DNA of 64,000 nucleotides, taken from positions 540,162,335 to 540,226,334 of the forward strand of contig NC_081412.1 in assembly GCF_030272615.1 (NCBI RefSeq), given 5' to 3'. Positions 11,640-22,424 of the stretch are shown here, piece by piece. The stretch's first letter is position 1, and every line of letters starts with the position of its first letter. The notes below the pieces were generated by a model. It did no database searches. It was not told where the DNA came from and was given only the letters and a program-made list of their open reading frames with translations. This stretch comes from Cryptomeria japonica. Lineage: Eukaryota > Streptophyta > Pinopsida > Cupressales > Cupressaceae. The position numbers and the translations under genes were made by a program.

Positions 11640-11890
11640 GTAGGCGCGTTTGTGTTGGTGTCAGGCACGTCTATGTTGGCTAGGCGTGTCTGTGTTTGTG
11701 TCAGGCGCGTCTATGCAGGGAAAAGCGTTTGTGAAAAATGCGAGCGCGTTTGTGAAATGTGGGCATGTCTGTGTAGGACAGACGCATTTGTGCAGAGCAT
11801 AGGCACGTCTATGTATTTCAGGCATGTCTGTGTAGAGAAGGTGCATTTGTGCAATCTATAAGTGCGTTTATGTCATGAAGGTGTGTTTAT
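11640..11890 (+). repeat. Array of degenerate GCGCGTCTGTGT motifs in the PMD leader/intron
   Basis: About thirteen variants (GGCGCGTTTGTGT, GGCACGTCTATGT, GGCGTGTCTGTGT and so on) occur at 15 to 30 base spacing. The same motif occurs in the gag leader at 20640-20860 and 22060-22290 on the opposite strand. Confidence 0.85.
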
Positions 11891-12000
11891 GTCTTCAAGG
11901 CCGAATCGGCAATTCTGTGATGAACATACGTTGTCGATTGGATAAGCTGCTGAGAGGATACGCTCAAGCAGGTCCTCTAGGGAAGACTAGGATAGATCAA

Positions 12001-12376
12001 GGCACTTTGTGATGAACAATGAGTACCAAGACATAGTACATTGTGATGAACTGTGAGTACCAAGATATAGTACTTTGTGATGAACAGGGAGTACTAGTAT
12101 GAGCAGCACTTTGTGATGAACAAGGAGTGCAAAAACATGTAGTACTTTGTGATGAACAGGGAGTACCACTAGGATCCATAGCAACACTTTGTGATGAACA
12201 GTGAGTACCACTAGGATAAATAGCAATACTTTGTGATGAACAGTGAGTGTTACTAGGATAGAAGCAACACTTTTGATGAACAGTGAGTGTCACTAAGATA
12301 GAAGCAACACTTTGTGATGAACAGTGAGTGTCACTAGGATAGAAGCAACACTTTGTGATGAACAGTGAGTGTCACT
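12001..12376 (+). repeat. Ten-copy tandem array, core CTTTGTGATGAACAGTGAG
   Basis: Ten copies of a 31 to 43 bp unit occur. The last four are nearly identical (AGTGTCACTAGGATAGAAGC between cores), and the first ones are shorter and more diverged. The array ends about 30 bases before the predicted splice acceptor. Long minus-strand frames here are by-products of the repeat. Confidence 0.95.
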
Positions 12377-14348
12377 TTGACTGACATGATTGCTTTGCTT
12401 GACTACAGGAGTATTTAGCTATGCTGGAGTCATGGGAGAGATTCCCATTGACTCAAAGGTTACGACCAAAATTGACTTTCGAGGACAGGGTTGCCATTGA
12501 GGTTACAGGTCTGAGATATATTTTGTATGTGCTTGAGTTTTGGGTGAACATGGGTTTGTTGACTGCACTGGCTGAGAGATGGCACTCAAAGGCTTGTACT
12601 TTCCATTTGCTGATGGGTGAGATGACAGTCACCTTGGAGGATGTTTACAGGATATTGAGGATACCGATCAACGAGGAGTTGATACCCTATGATTGAGATG
12701 GAGATAGGGAGGCCCTGAGACGAGCGTTCCAGGATCTGGGACTAGAGATGAGGGCTGGACATGCGGCGTGGGACACGATGACCGCGATAAGACTGGCACT
12801 ACCAGCAGTGCTAGGAGGAGTGATCAGTGGGTTCCTGTGTCCAGACAGGGTGACACGAGGGTTGGCTGTGGGCTGGAGGAGCACCTTGGAGACACTGGTG
12901 ACACAACATACTGGATATGCCTGGGGACCGTGCATGCTGGCACACTTATACTATGAGCTTCATCAGTTTTTTTATCATGGATCCGTAGGATTGGGCTGCA
13001 GAGTTACATTGCTATAGGTGTGGGCATATGAGCATCTGTCGGTTACCTGACCGATACATTTAAGGGGCAGGGGTCATGGACATAGCTTTGTTCATTTGTA
13101 CGATATGATTATATCATAGCCACGAATTGGCAGGTTGGAGCATTGGGGTCAAGTCCTGGATGAGATCGACGCTATGATATGGAGGCCATACCGTGAGTGC
13201 GAGCAGTGGGAGGATGACGCAGTGGATCTACCCTATACCTTTCGGGGCATATATCTGATTGGGCGGATACCCTATGTATTGTAGAGACAACTGGTTGACA
13301 GGGTATGCAGGCAGTTTGGCAGGATCCAACGGATGCCACGGGGTTCTGGTATGTATGCGTGGACAGTGCGAGACCAGCCACACTTTGGGCCACTGTTGTC
13401 GTATGATCAGGTCGTGATGCAGCTGGTGGAGATGGTGCCCATGCCATGGGATATGTGGTCAAAGATTGAGGATGCAGGTATGGATGCAGAGTACACTGCA
13501 TATTGGACTGAGCATCCCTTTCCACGACTGACAGACCCAAGGGAGCCGATAGATGGAGATGGTGGGGGGGATGGGGATGATGATGGAGATGGTGGGGGGA
13601 GAGGCCGACGAAGGAGGCGGGGTGTAGTTGGAGAGAGGGTGGGGAGGAGAGGTAGGATTGAGTGGTGAGGGGTCGCAGTGGATTGCCACTATAGGTGCCA
13701 GCAGCACAGGGTCCTAGACAGGTGCAGGGACAGGGACAAAGGCAGGTACAGGTAGAGGCATAGGCACAGCCACAGCCACCAGTACAGGGGGAGCCACAAG
13801 CAGAGGCATAGGGGGTCGAGGAGGAGGAGGATGAGCTGTTTGAGCTAAGGGAGATCTGCCAGGGACAGGCAGATGAGATCTAGGACCTGGAGAGGGAGAC
13901 AACTAGGCTCAAGAGACAGCTGAGGGATATAGAGCAAGAGCGGGATCAAGCTATCCAGCGCTATACTGAGGCTGAGACAACACTGAGGGCTGGGAGGCAG
14001 GCGACAAAGGACACAGGGGCTGGATACGCCTATGTTCTGCGGGTAGGGGAGGACATAGGTTATTGGCAAGACCTATACTATGGGGCAGTGCCACCAAAGC
14101 AGCGGGCGAGGAGCGTCCGTAGACCATCACAGATAGCGACGGCCACAAGAGGGAGTCAGAGGAGACAAATGTCTAGTGGCGGGGTTATGGGTCCTCCACA
14201 ACCACCAGATAGAGGGGGTAGGAGAGATGATCCTAGGGCGGGTCCTTTTAGGGCTTAGACTCCATCGAGTCCAGGCGGCTCTGAGGGAGGGAGTTCATCA
14301 TAGCCTTAGAGGGCTCCCTATGTATCAGTTATGTACCATTTTGTATGA

Positions 14349-16026
14349 TGATGTAGACACCTTCGGGTGATTTTGTAGCCATATGTATTTTGACATCATT
14401 GTATCATGACACTTTTGATTATATATATATGAGATGATTCATCTTTGTGGCAGCTATATGCATGTGTACCTATGTGATGAGATGTTTCTATGTGATGTTT
14501 ATGATATGGATGCAAATATGTACATGAGGAAATGCAATATTTTTGTTCTTTTATGTTTTTAATATGTTATGCCAATTCAAATGTGAATGTATGAAATGCA
14601 AATGAATATGATAATGCAAAGAACTATTTACATGATAAAAATGTAAGATGTGCTAACATGTGTTGTGTGCAAGACGTGATGCAATTGTGATATCTATATG
14701 TATGTATGAACTTTTAACATGTGGTAATGCAAGCGCAACTACATGAAATGCAAATGTTTTTGGCATGTCATTATACTCAATCATGTGATAGCAGGCTACA
14801 AGGACTCAAGAAAGACGATGGAAGTCAATCAAGAAAGGGGGATGGAAGATAGAAGATATGAAAGTGAAAGAGATTCTTGTGTGTTATCATCATTGAGCTT
14901 TATTATGGCAAGTAGGTTATGACAATCGAGGCATATGTTCGACCTAAAAAGTCATTATACCTGTTTGCATGGAGATAAGACAGTTACAAACAAGGAATGC
15001 CCTAGTTCATACTAGACTCAGTGTGTCCTCATATCCTTGGACAAGTCATAGCATTACTAAGTGACAATCCACAGACAGCCAAGAAAAATAGGTGACGATA
15101 CCCCATCCTTGCCTTTCTAGTCAAAGACATCCTGGAGATAGAATCTCTAGTCAAAGACATCCCGGAAAAGCTAAAAGACATGTCACCAAAAGATGAAAAT
15201 CAAAAGAAAACCAAGACTTGACACCAACATTCACTGTAGTCCTCAAGTTTAGTGTCTCTTGTCACTTGTATAAGTCTTATTTGATTGTGGTCACAATGCT
15301 TACTTTCACAAAAGGATAGATAGCACTTAACCATAATGTTGTCTGAGTCTGTTGAAAGATTTGATTTGTTGAAGTCCATTGTTGCTACTGTGTCTCATCT
15401 GAAACTGACTGAATCCATGAAACCGATACTTTATTGCGAAGAAGACGGAACTTTATTGCGAATTGGCAGTGCAAATGCTGCTTTATTGCGGATTGTGCGC
15501 GGATAGACTGAAGAAAATTGGAAGAAACTGTACTCCTCAAAACATGTGATGCTCTCAGTTCCACACCCATTACTAGACATAGGATTTGCCTTAGCCACAG
15601 ATAGGAGCTGATTTATTATGGATGGAAAGGGGTGAAAAGGGAGGTTTATTATGAATGGCCAACCAATCTTGGGTAGATCAATAACAAGCCATGATGGGAA
15701 TGTGTAAAGTTTATTATGGATGAAGAGGTTGTGAGTGTGTGCAAAGTGAAAGGATGAGATGAAATCCTGAAGGAGGGAGGAGCAATGTCTCTACACATGG
15801 CACTGGTGACCCAGTTTTCACCATGGTACTTGCCCAAGGCGCCACCAAAGTGGTTTTCACCGTTGGACGAAATGTTTTTCTATTTTTTTTTTTTTTTTTC
15901 AATTTTTTTTTATGTCGCAAGGCACCTGTTTGCCAGGTTTTCACCAAATAACGATTTTATGTTTTATGATTTTTTTTGTATTTTTTTTTATTTTTTTGTA
16001 TTTTTTAATTGGGATACTCTGAAGAG
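14349..16026. other. Convergent intergenic part of the Tat-like element
   Basis: No coding frame. It lies between the 3' ends of the antisense PMD gene (+) and the gag-pro-integrase remnant (-), so it would hold both 3' UTRs. It contains TATG-rich DNA at 14400-14780, a short direct repeat around CTCTAGTCAAAGACATCC near 15120 and 15150, three TTTATTGCG(A/G) words near 15430-15490, and T-runs at 15880-16010. Confidence 0.5.
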
Positions 16027-16968
16027 CTATGTGTAAAACCTGTGAAGGTGCATGTTGTTGATAGGATCCTCCAAAGGTTCACCCTCTGTGGTTGAGAGCT
16101 GATATGCACCAGATCCATATGCTACTGTGATGATGTAAGGACCAAGCCAGTTCAGTTCAAACTTGCCCTTCCTCTCTCTGTCTTGCTGATTTTTAGGATT
16201 TTCCTTGAGAGCTGAGTCACCCACCTCAAATGTGTGAGGCTTTACCTTATGATTGTAGCTGCATTGTTCCTTGACGGAATGATGTGTAGCTCGAGTGACT
16301 GTCTTCCTTGATGAAGGAACTGAGATAGAATTACTAGTGTGTGGACTACGTAGGCCCATATGCGTGTCACCTAAAGAAGTTTGGGCATCCCTGATAACAA
16401 AGTCCCTCAAGGAAGCTCCATTAAAGGTCCATGATGTATCGCCAGAAGGGAAAGAATGTGTGGAACAAGTGGATGAGTTATGAAGGCTTATGATTGTGAA
16501 AAGAAGTGAAAGTACGATAGCATGATGGAGACTTAGGATCAACAAGTGTTCTTTTTCACTTGAAATTTTAGAACTTTTGCCCCTAGTTATTTTGATATTA
16601 GGGGAGATCAACTCTTGCTCTTTTTCTTTCATAGGATTTTTATCCTTGACTTTGATTTTTGCAGAGTCCAATAGCTTTTGATTTTGATTTGAACCAAATG
16701 AATTCTCTTTATTTTTGACTTTTAGATTTTTCTTTTCAAAGCTTGATTTTTCATCCCCAATTAGTAAGGGATTTTGTGATTCTTGTTGATCCAAGTTTGG
16801 AAGTGGAGTGGAAATGGAATGAGTAGATGATATGGTAAAGCTATGTGATTTCTCAAGAGGGTTGGTGATACACTCAATAGATTCTTCACTAGAACCACTC
16901 TTAGGACTATTGATATCAAGAGATGTTTGCACTGCTAGAGGAGATTTGCATTCAGACTTAGTAGCCAC
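16027..16968 (-). CDS. Stop-free ORF: novel Ser/Lys-rich segment fused to integrase C-terminus
   Basis: 313 codons without interruption. The last 75 or so residues carry the gypsy integrase C-terminal fold pattern (HKVKPHTFEVGDSALKENP, FELNWLGPYIITVAYGSGAY, NNMHLHRFYT) that normally ends Tat-lineage pol. The preceding 230 residues are rich in Ser, Lys, Asn and Glu, contain a hydrophobic stretch (HHAIVLSLLFTIISLH), and match nothing I recognise. The same frame reaches back, through two nonsense codons, to the protease, so an ancestor probably made a Gag-Pro-X-IN tail polyprotein. The integrase catalytic triad, RT and RNase H are absent. The segment could be new sequence captured at the deletion, or a shifted remnant of pol. 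Confidence 0.6.
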   Translation of the reverse strand: MATKSECKSPLAVQTSLDINSPKSGSSEESIECITNPLEKSHSFTISSTHSISTPLPNLDQQESQNPLLIGDEKSSFEKKNLKVKNKENSFGSNQNQKLLDSAKIKVKDKNPMKEKEQELISPNIKITRGKSSKISSEKEHLLILSLHHAIVLSLLFTIISLHNSSTCSTHSFPSGDTSWTFNGASLRDFVIRDAQTSLGDTHMGLRSPHTSNSISVPSSRKTVTRATHHSVKEQCSYNHKVKPHTFEVGDSALKENPKNQQDRERKGKFELNWLGPYIITVAYGSGAYQLSTTEGEPLEDPINNMHLHRFYT

Positions 16969-17049
16969 AACACTAGGTGGTTCACACCCAATTCCTTGAT
17001 ATTACAAATTGTTTGTAGGTTGTTCCTGTCGACTGAATATCTTAGGAGA

Positions 17050-18228
17050 TAGTGGGAATTGATCAACATGAAAGATATACTCACCACATCCCATGTCTTT
17101 AATCTTGAACTTTTCTTTTAGCTCTATTTGCTTTGATGTTGAAGCTTTTAATGATTCTAGATCCACATATGTTGATGAAGGAATAGCTTCTCGATTGACT
17201 GGGATTGTTATTTCTGATCTAGGTCACAGATTGTTGCAATATATGAATGAATTTGGGTCAGCTTTGACGGTCACTTCAACTCCATTGTGAGGGAACTTGA
17301 TACATCGATGATATGTAGATGGGACTGCGCTCATCTCATTAATCCATGGACATCCTAGCAATATATTGTATGTGAGATCGAGATCAAGGACTTGACAAAC
17401 CACATCCTTAGTAATTAGCCCAACTTTGAGGGGCAAGGTGACTGTGCCTTTGGATGAACGCTCTTCATCATCATATGCTTTGATGGTAATTTTGTTTGTA
17501 GCATTCACAACTTTGTCTGAATATCCCAATTGTTTAATAGTGCTCAATGTACAAATGTTTAGACCTGCTCCTCCATCTATCAGGACTCGTTTTATTCGAT
17601 GTTTGTGTATGAAGGCTTCAATGTGTAATGGTGCATTATGTGGCTGACTTACAGAGGCATCATCGGCTTCTATAAATGTAAGGGAGTGTGGAATGGAAAG
17701 GTATCCCACCATGGCTTGAAACTGGTCCACGTTCAGATCAGTGGGGACAAAAGTGTCTCTCAAGATTTTGTCAAGAATGGCTTTATGTGCAGGGGATATG
17801 CGTAAGAGCTCAAGGATGGAGATAAGCGCGGTTGTCTTCCCTAACTATTCTACAAGGTCATACTCAGGCTTGGTTGATGAGGAAGCGGTGTTTTTAGTTG
17901 GAGCATCTTGCAAAGTGAATTTACCTTGACGAGTTGTAACATTACATTCAGAGGTAGGTTCGAAAGAAGATCCAATGCCTTTTAGGACAATCTTGGGTCT
18001 TTGGGTGGAATTCTCAGGCATTTTGTCCTTGATGATAATGGTAGAGACATAATTGTCCATCGAGATGTGATTGATAGTTGAATCATAGTTATAAGATGCT
18101 CTGGTATAGTTGGTTTGGTCATCTGTGGCTTTAGCTTTTTCCCTTGTCATGTTTTGGGAATGGTTCTTTAAACATTTCATGTTCTTGATTGGATGAGTGT
18201 CCTTCAATCTCAATGTCACCTCTATCAA
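17050..18228 (-). pseudogene. pro: Gypsy aspartic protease region
   Basis: The frame (18228 toward 17050) contains RVLIDGGAGLNIC at about 17551-17589, a DGGA version of the aspartic protease active site, and TYNILLGCPWINEM near 17340, the usual second block. Upstream is the interdomain stretch LRISPAHKAILDK. Nonsense codons at about 17843 (CAG to TAG), 17224 (CGA to TGA) and 17011 (CAA to TAA) are each one transition from sense. The protease would mature the element polyprotein. It follows gag after a 1-base frame change. Confidence 0.85.
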
Positions 18229-20152
18229 TGAGATCTTGTATGATGTTCTTCAGTCGATGACAATTTCCTGTTTTATGTCCTTTGCTCTTATGAAATTCAC
18301 AATACTCATCATCATTCCACCAATTTGGTTTAACCTTTGGCTCATATGGAGGAAAATCTGGAACTGTGATTACCTTGTTTGCCACTAGCTTCTTGAAAAC
18401 TGATTCTAGTGGTTCTCCCAATGGAGTGTACTTCCTTCGTGACTTGGAAGTTGTTTGAGTATTCACTTGATTGTTTGTAGAACTTGATCTAGAAAAAATG
18501 ATTTTGGGTCGTACTGTATTGGCATCAACAACACCATCATTGACTGTGTTCTTGTTTTTGTTCCAAAATCTTGGCTTATCTTTTCCTTTAAAGTCATCTT
18601 TGTTTTCCTTGAATATCTTAATGACTCCTTGTTCAATTAGGATCTTCTCTGTCGCTAAGCCTTTTTCAATAACGTCCTTGAAGGTGGACAAACAAGCTTT
18701 TCTTCGGTCATAACCAATGTCTTTGTTAATATTCTGGGTGAACATTTCTACCATTTGTTTTTGTGGAATTTCACAAGAGCATCTACTGGCTAGATTCCTC
18801 CATCTTTGTAAAAATGATGAAAAAGACTCTCCATTTTTTTGCTTGGTGTTGCACAAAGTAGTGACTAATATGTCTGTCTCTATGTTGTAGGAGAAATGTT
18901 GGATAAATTCCTCTGCTAGATCACCCCATGACTTAATACCAAGTGGAAGTTGGGAGAACCATTCCATAGCTTGATCTCCTAAGCTTTGTGGGAATAATCT
19001 CATCAAATATGTCTCTTCTACTGCTACCTCAACGCAAGTTGTGAAAAATTGTCTTATGTGTGCCTTAGGATCCTCTTTTCCTCTATATTTGTCAAACTTA
19101 CATGTCACAAAGTGTGTAGGAAATGGAGGCATTGGAATGCTTTTGTGAAATGGATAAGGACATATGTCTCTCATTGTGTAAGTTGGCTTCGGTGTATTTA
19201 TGTCCTCCATTTTCTTTTGTAAATCCTTGATTTGCTGTTCCAAATTGCTCTTAGGTGGAGATTGACTTCTTGGACCATACCCCATGCTTGAGGCACCAAT
19301 TGGAGGAGGAGCATGTTGCATATATGGATGATATTGATCATACACATGTTCATATGGAGGAGGTCTATAATGATGCTACGTATAAGGACCACTTGGTATA
19401 GAGTCATGATGAGGAATGGAATATCTACTTTGTCCATGTATACCATACTCTATAGGCATGTCATGAGTTTGTTCTAGTGTGTTGCCCCCAAATTTGATGC
19501 AGGGTTTCCTTGTGTCCAAATTTTGAGCATGCCTTTGAATATCCAATTGCTTTGGTGGTTGATGCTTAGCATTGGTATGTGATTGAGCATATTTTTCTGC
19601 ATAAGACTTCCATAATGGTCTGCGAAGGTGAGTATCATATGCTTGACCATGTGTGTAAGGGACCTCTGGTTTTTGAAACAAAGATGATGGTGATTCAGGC
19701 ACAAGATGTGGTCCTCTATTGCCTCCACTATTAGGCCTCCTTTGATCCATGTTGGAGTGAGTTTGTTGCAAAGGTCAATTTTCCTTTATTTGAGACATGT
19801 CAAAATCATGAGGGATCTTGGCTCCACTTTGTGCCATCACTTGTAGAAAGTATTGTCTATCTCTCCTCATTATTTCCTCAACCAATCGATTAAAATGGGG
19901 ATTCATAATGGTGTCTTCCACTTCTGTTGAATGTACAGAGAAGTTGTCCATATTGTCATTGTGTGTATCATTGTTGTTTGTAGTGTCCATGTTCTCAACA
20001 TTTGGAATGTTTCTATAGGCATCCATGTCAGGTAATGTAGTATGATCAGAATTGAAAAAGATATCATTGTCATACTCATAAGAACTCATGTTTGCGGACT
20101 CTTGAGCCTCTTTAGCTTCTCTCCTAGATTTTTGGAAATGGGTTTCAACCAT
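18131..20152 (-). pseudogene. gag: Gypsy gag of the Tat-like element
   Basis: One frame from ATG at 20152 to 18131, broken only by TGA near 19775 (TGG expected) and TAG near 19376 (CAG expected), about 670 codons. The N-terminus is acidic and Asn-rich. The capsid (retrotrans_gag) core MEWFSQLPLGIKSWGDLAEE to FSSFLQRWRNLASRCSCEIP lies at about 18980-18730. The nucleic-acid binding knuckle CEFHKSKGHKTGNC, a C-H-H-C variant typical of Tat-like gags, is at about 18262-18303. The capsid would form cytoplasmic particles. At the end a run of five A in GGGAAAAAGC marks the one-base change to the protease frame. Confidence 0.9.
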
Positions 20153-20639
20153 GAACTAGGTATTGACCAAGATGTGTGAGACTAGATGAAAATGGAAAGA
20201 GTATGGAAGACCAAGAGTTGGATGGAATGTAAATGAATCTGAAGTTTACTTGCAATGTCCAAAGTGTAAGACCAAGTATGTATGTAGTAGAGTAGGTGTG
20301 ACTTCCAAAGAGATGATGGTTTCTCTTGATGAGGTAAGTTGACCTTGACTCTAAGTAAGACCAAATGAGACCCAAAGGTGATAGACCTTGATGAGGGACC
20401 ACTTAGCAAAGTGTTGTTGTATGTAGTATGTTGACAAAGTAAGATGAGGACAAGCAAGTGACCTTTTGACTCAAGTTTAGACAAATGTGAATGTAATGCT
20501 AGATGTAAAGAAATGATGGACTTTGTGAGACCCAAAGACAGGTTGAATGTTAGATGAAAACCCCAGAGAGATAACCTAGGAAGCTCAATAAGTCTGAAAC
20601 TGACTGTTCTTGTTTGCTGAATTATGAAAGTTTTCAATC

Positions 20640-20860
20640 CTGAACACAGACGTGCCTATATACTTCACAGACATGCTTAAAGGACACAGACGCTATTTTG
20701 TCAGACACAGACGCGCTTAAATGACACAAACGTGGTTCTATCAAACACGGACGTGTTTCTGAAATGTTGCAATGTTGCTCAAAAGACACATACGCGTTTT
20801 TGCCCTTCACAGGCGCGTTTAGATGACACAGATGCGGGTCTGTCAAACACAGACGCATTT
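20640..20860 (-). repeat. Motif cluster A in the gag leader
   Basis: About nine variants of ACACAGACGCG on the + strand, which read CGCGTCTGTGT in gag sense. Spacing is 17 to 35 bases. Confidence 0.85.
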
Positions 20861-22059
20861 CTGCAAACTTTGTGCAATTTTTCCAATCTGTGAAGTTGCT
20901 TGTTGTGACCAAATCTGAATTTGTGACTGTTTTTCGTGACAAGAGGACACAATGTTGATGAGGACTCAATGTTTGCAAGTGTTTAGACTCCCAAAATGAC
21001 TCAAAGACAAGTGTGTTGTTTGATGTAAAATTGTTTTGCATACACTTGAAGACACAAAAGACATAATGTTTTGGTGTTTGGTCTTGAATGTTTGATTGTT
21101 CAAAATAAGTCAAGCACAATTCTTATGGCTGGCCAAGACAATAGTTGTTGATCCCACATGGAGTTTCCCGAGGCTAAGCTATTCAGAGCGGATACTTAGA
21201 TGCTTGACCCCACTGGCTCCACCCTCGGCACTCACTTCTCGGGGTAGCCAAGCATCAGTCCCCATGAAAACTCCTCGTGGTGAACTTTGTATCTCTACTA
21301 AGAACCATATGTGTGTGGGCCGCTACCAGAGGTCCGACCTCCTGCCCCAACAACTAGAAGGATTTTGGCTTCTAAAATAAAAAGGTGCTAGTAAGGGCAT
21401 CTGCTCGTGTGGCCATACATGTGACACTTTCAGGTTTGTAAATACAGAAGGCTCCCAGCCAGTAGGGGTTACGCCCTACAACTGATCAAATAAATTTGAT
21501 CAAACAGGTTTATGGGGAGACATAGTGTCGGTATGAACTAATCAGCACATGTTATCCATAGTTTTCACCATGGATACAGTTATTTATAGTGGTTTGGAAG
21601 AAGACGGCTTTTCTTTTACTACCACTTGGGTCATTCTCTCCTCACTAGTAGTCCTAATGACCACATGGGGAGACAGGCCCTCTAAAGATTAAACAAAAAG
21701 AGCCTATTGCTCAAGACACAAAAGACAATGGTTCAATTTTAAGGCACCAATTGAAGTGTTTGCTAATCTATGAAAATAAGGCACACAATAAAAAACAAAA
21801 ACCCTTGCCAAGGTCCTGCAACAAAGATCTATTAGTAGTTTGGATTGTTTGAAATATTCACCCCTTCCTGCAAGCACACAAGTTAGGTAAATTTTAGATC
21901 CAAAAGACTTTGTGAAATAGGGGTCTTCAACAAAACGATTTTGCTTCCAAGACAAGCTGCACTACTTTTGTTAACTAGATTTGAAAATGTTAGCCCAAAA
22001 TAAACTAAATCTGAAATCTGAATGATGAAAAACTGAATCAATGAAATAAAAAATACAAC

Positions 22060-22310
22060 AACCGAACACAAACGCAGTTGTCACAGACATAGACGCTACG
22101 AGAACATGCAGACGCGCCTAGATCTGACACAGACGCGACTCCCGAATGCAAACATGGTTGAAGACTTCATAGACGTGATTATGGAACACAGACGCGTTTC
22201 TCGAAATCTGCAAAAAAAATAAAATATTGTCCAAGATGCAGACGCGGCTCTAGATGTCACAGACGCAGCATAAAATCAAAAACACGATCCGAAAGTGCAC
22301 AGACACGGAA
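22060..22310 (-). repeat. Motif cluster B in the gag leader
   Basis: About nine further variants of the same motif (for example CACAGACGCGTTTC near 22186 and GCAGACGCGGCTC near 22240), ending about 100 bases from the primer site. Confidence 0.85.
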
Positions 22311-22402
22311 TATCAAAATGTTGTCGGAAATGTCAGATCTGCAACTTCAAAACAAAATCTACAACAAAAGATGTTAAATGCAAAAAAAAAAAAAGGGACA
22401 AG

Positions 22403-22421
22403 TGTCCCACCGGGCGTGCCA
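22403..22421 (-). other. Primer binding site of the Tat-like element
   Basis: On the minus strand TGGCACGCCCGGTGGGACA follows the LTR end after three extra bases. It is complementary to a tRNA 3' end finishing in CCA. I do not assign the tRNA isoacceptor. Confidence 0.65.
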
Positions 22422-22424
22422 AAA

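Larger units (their letters stand above)
11538..12408 (+). other. Predicted intron of the antisense PMD gene
   Basis: The donor CCG/GTGAGT and acceptor GACTACAG/GAG keep the frame between the ATG-bearing exon 1 and the PMD exon. Both repeat arrays of this region, the CGCGTCTGTGT-like motif and the GATGAACA unit, fall inside it. Splicing is predicted from sequence only. Confidence 0.55.
11472..14348 (+). pseudogene. Antisense plant mobile domain (PMD) gene, two exons, decayed
   Basis: Predicted exon 1 (11472-11537, 22 codons) joins in phase 0 to exon 2 at 12409 through a GTGAGT donor and a TACAG acceptor. Exon 2 holds a PMD (aminotransferase-like) domain: WERFPLTQRLRPKLTFED at the start, HLLMGEMTVTLEDVYRILRI at about 12610-12666, then GWRSTLETLV and GPCMLAHLYYELHQF. 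An Asp/Gly-rich stretch and RGRRRRRG (13546-13640) follow. After a frame change near 13668 come a Gln/Pro-rich linker and a coiled coil (about 13827-13985). Stops at 11511, 12694, 13015, 13048, 13117 and 13282 all fit single C-to-T changes at CAG or CGA. PMD proteins include the Arabidopsis MAIN/MAIL silencing factors. PMD genes are also known in plant transposons. A role here, such as interfering with host silencing, is speculation. Confidence 0.8.
20153..22402 (-). other. Long untranslated leader of the Tat-like element
   Basis: About 2.2 kb between primer site and gag ATG, without a convincing frame. It holds two clusters of the CGCGTCTGTGT motif and, between them, a more GC-rich stretch (about 21130-21500) that could be a packaging or dimerisation structure. 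That role is inferred from position only. Confidence 0.55.

Noticed and set aside
11987-12293. Minus-strand frames with repeated VHHKVL / CSSQS motifs
   Set aside because: They only reflect the tandem unit read antisense; no independent support.
12001-12376. Possible CRISPR array (regular repeats of similar size)
   Set aside because: Plant nuclear DNA, and the spacers are as conserved as the repeats, so it is an ordinary tandem array.
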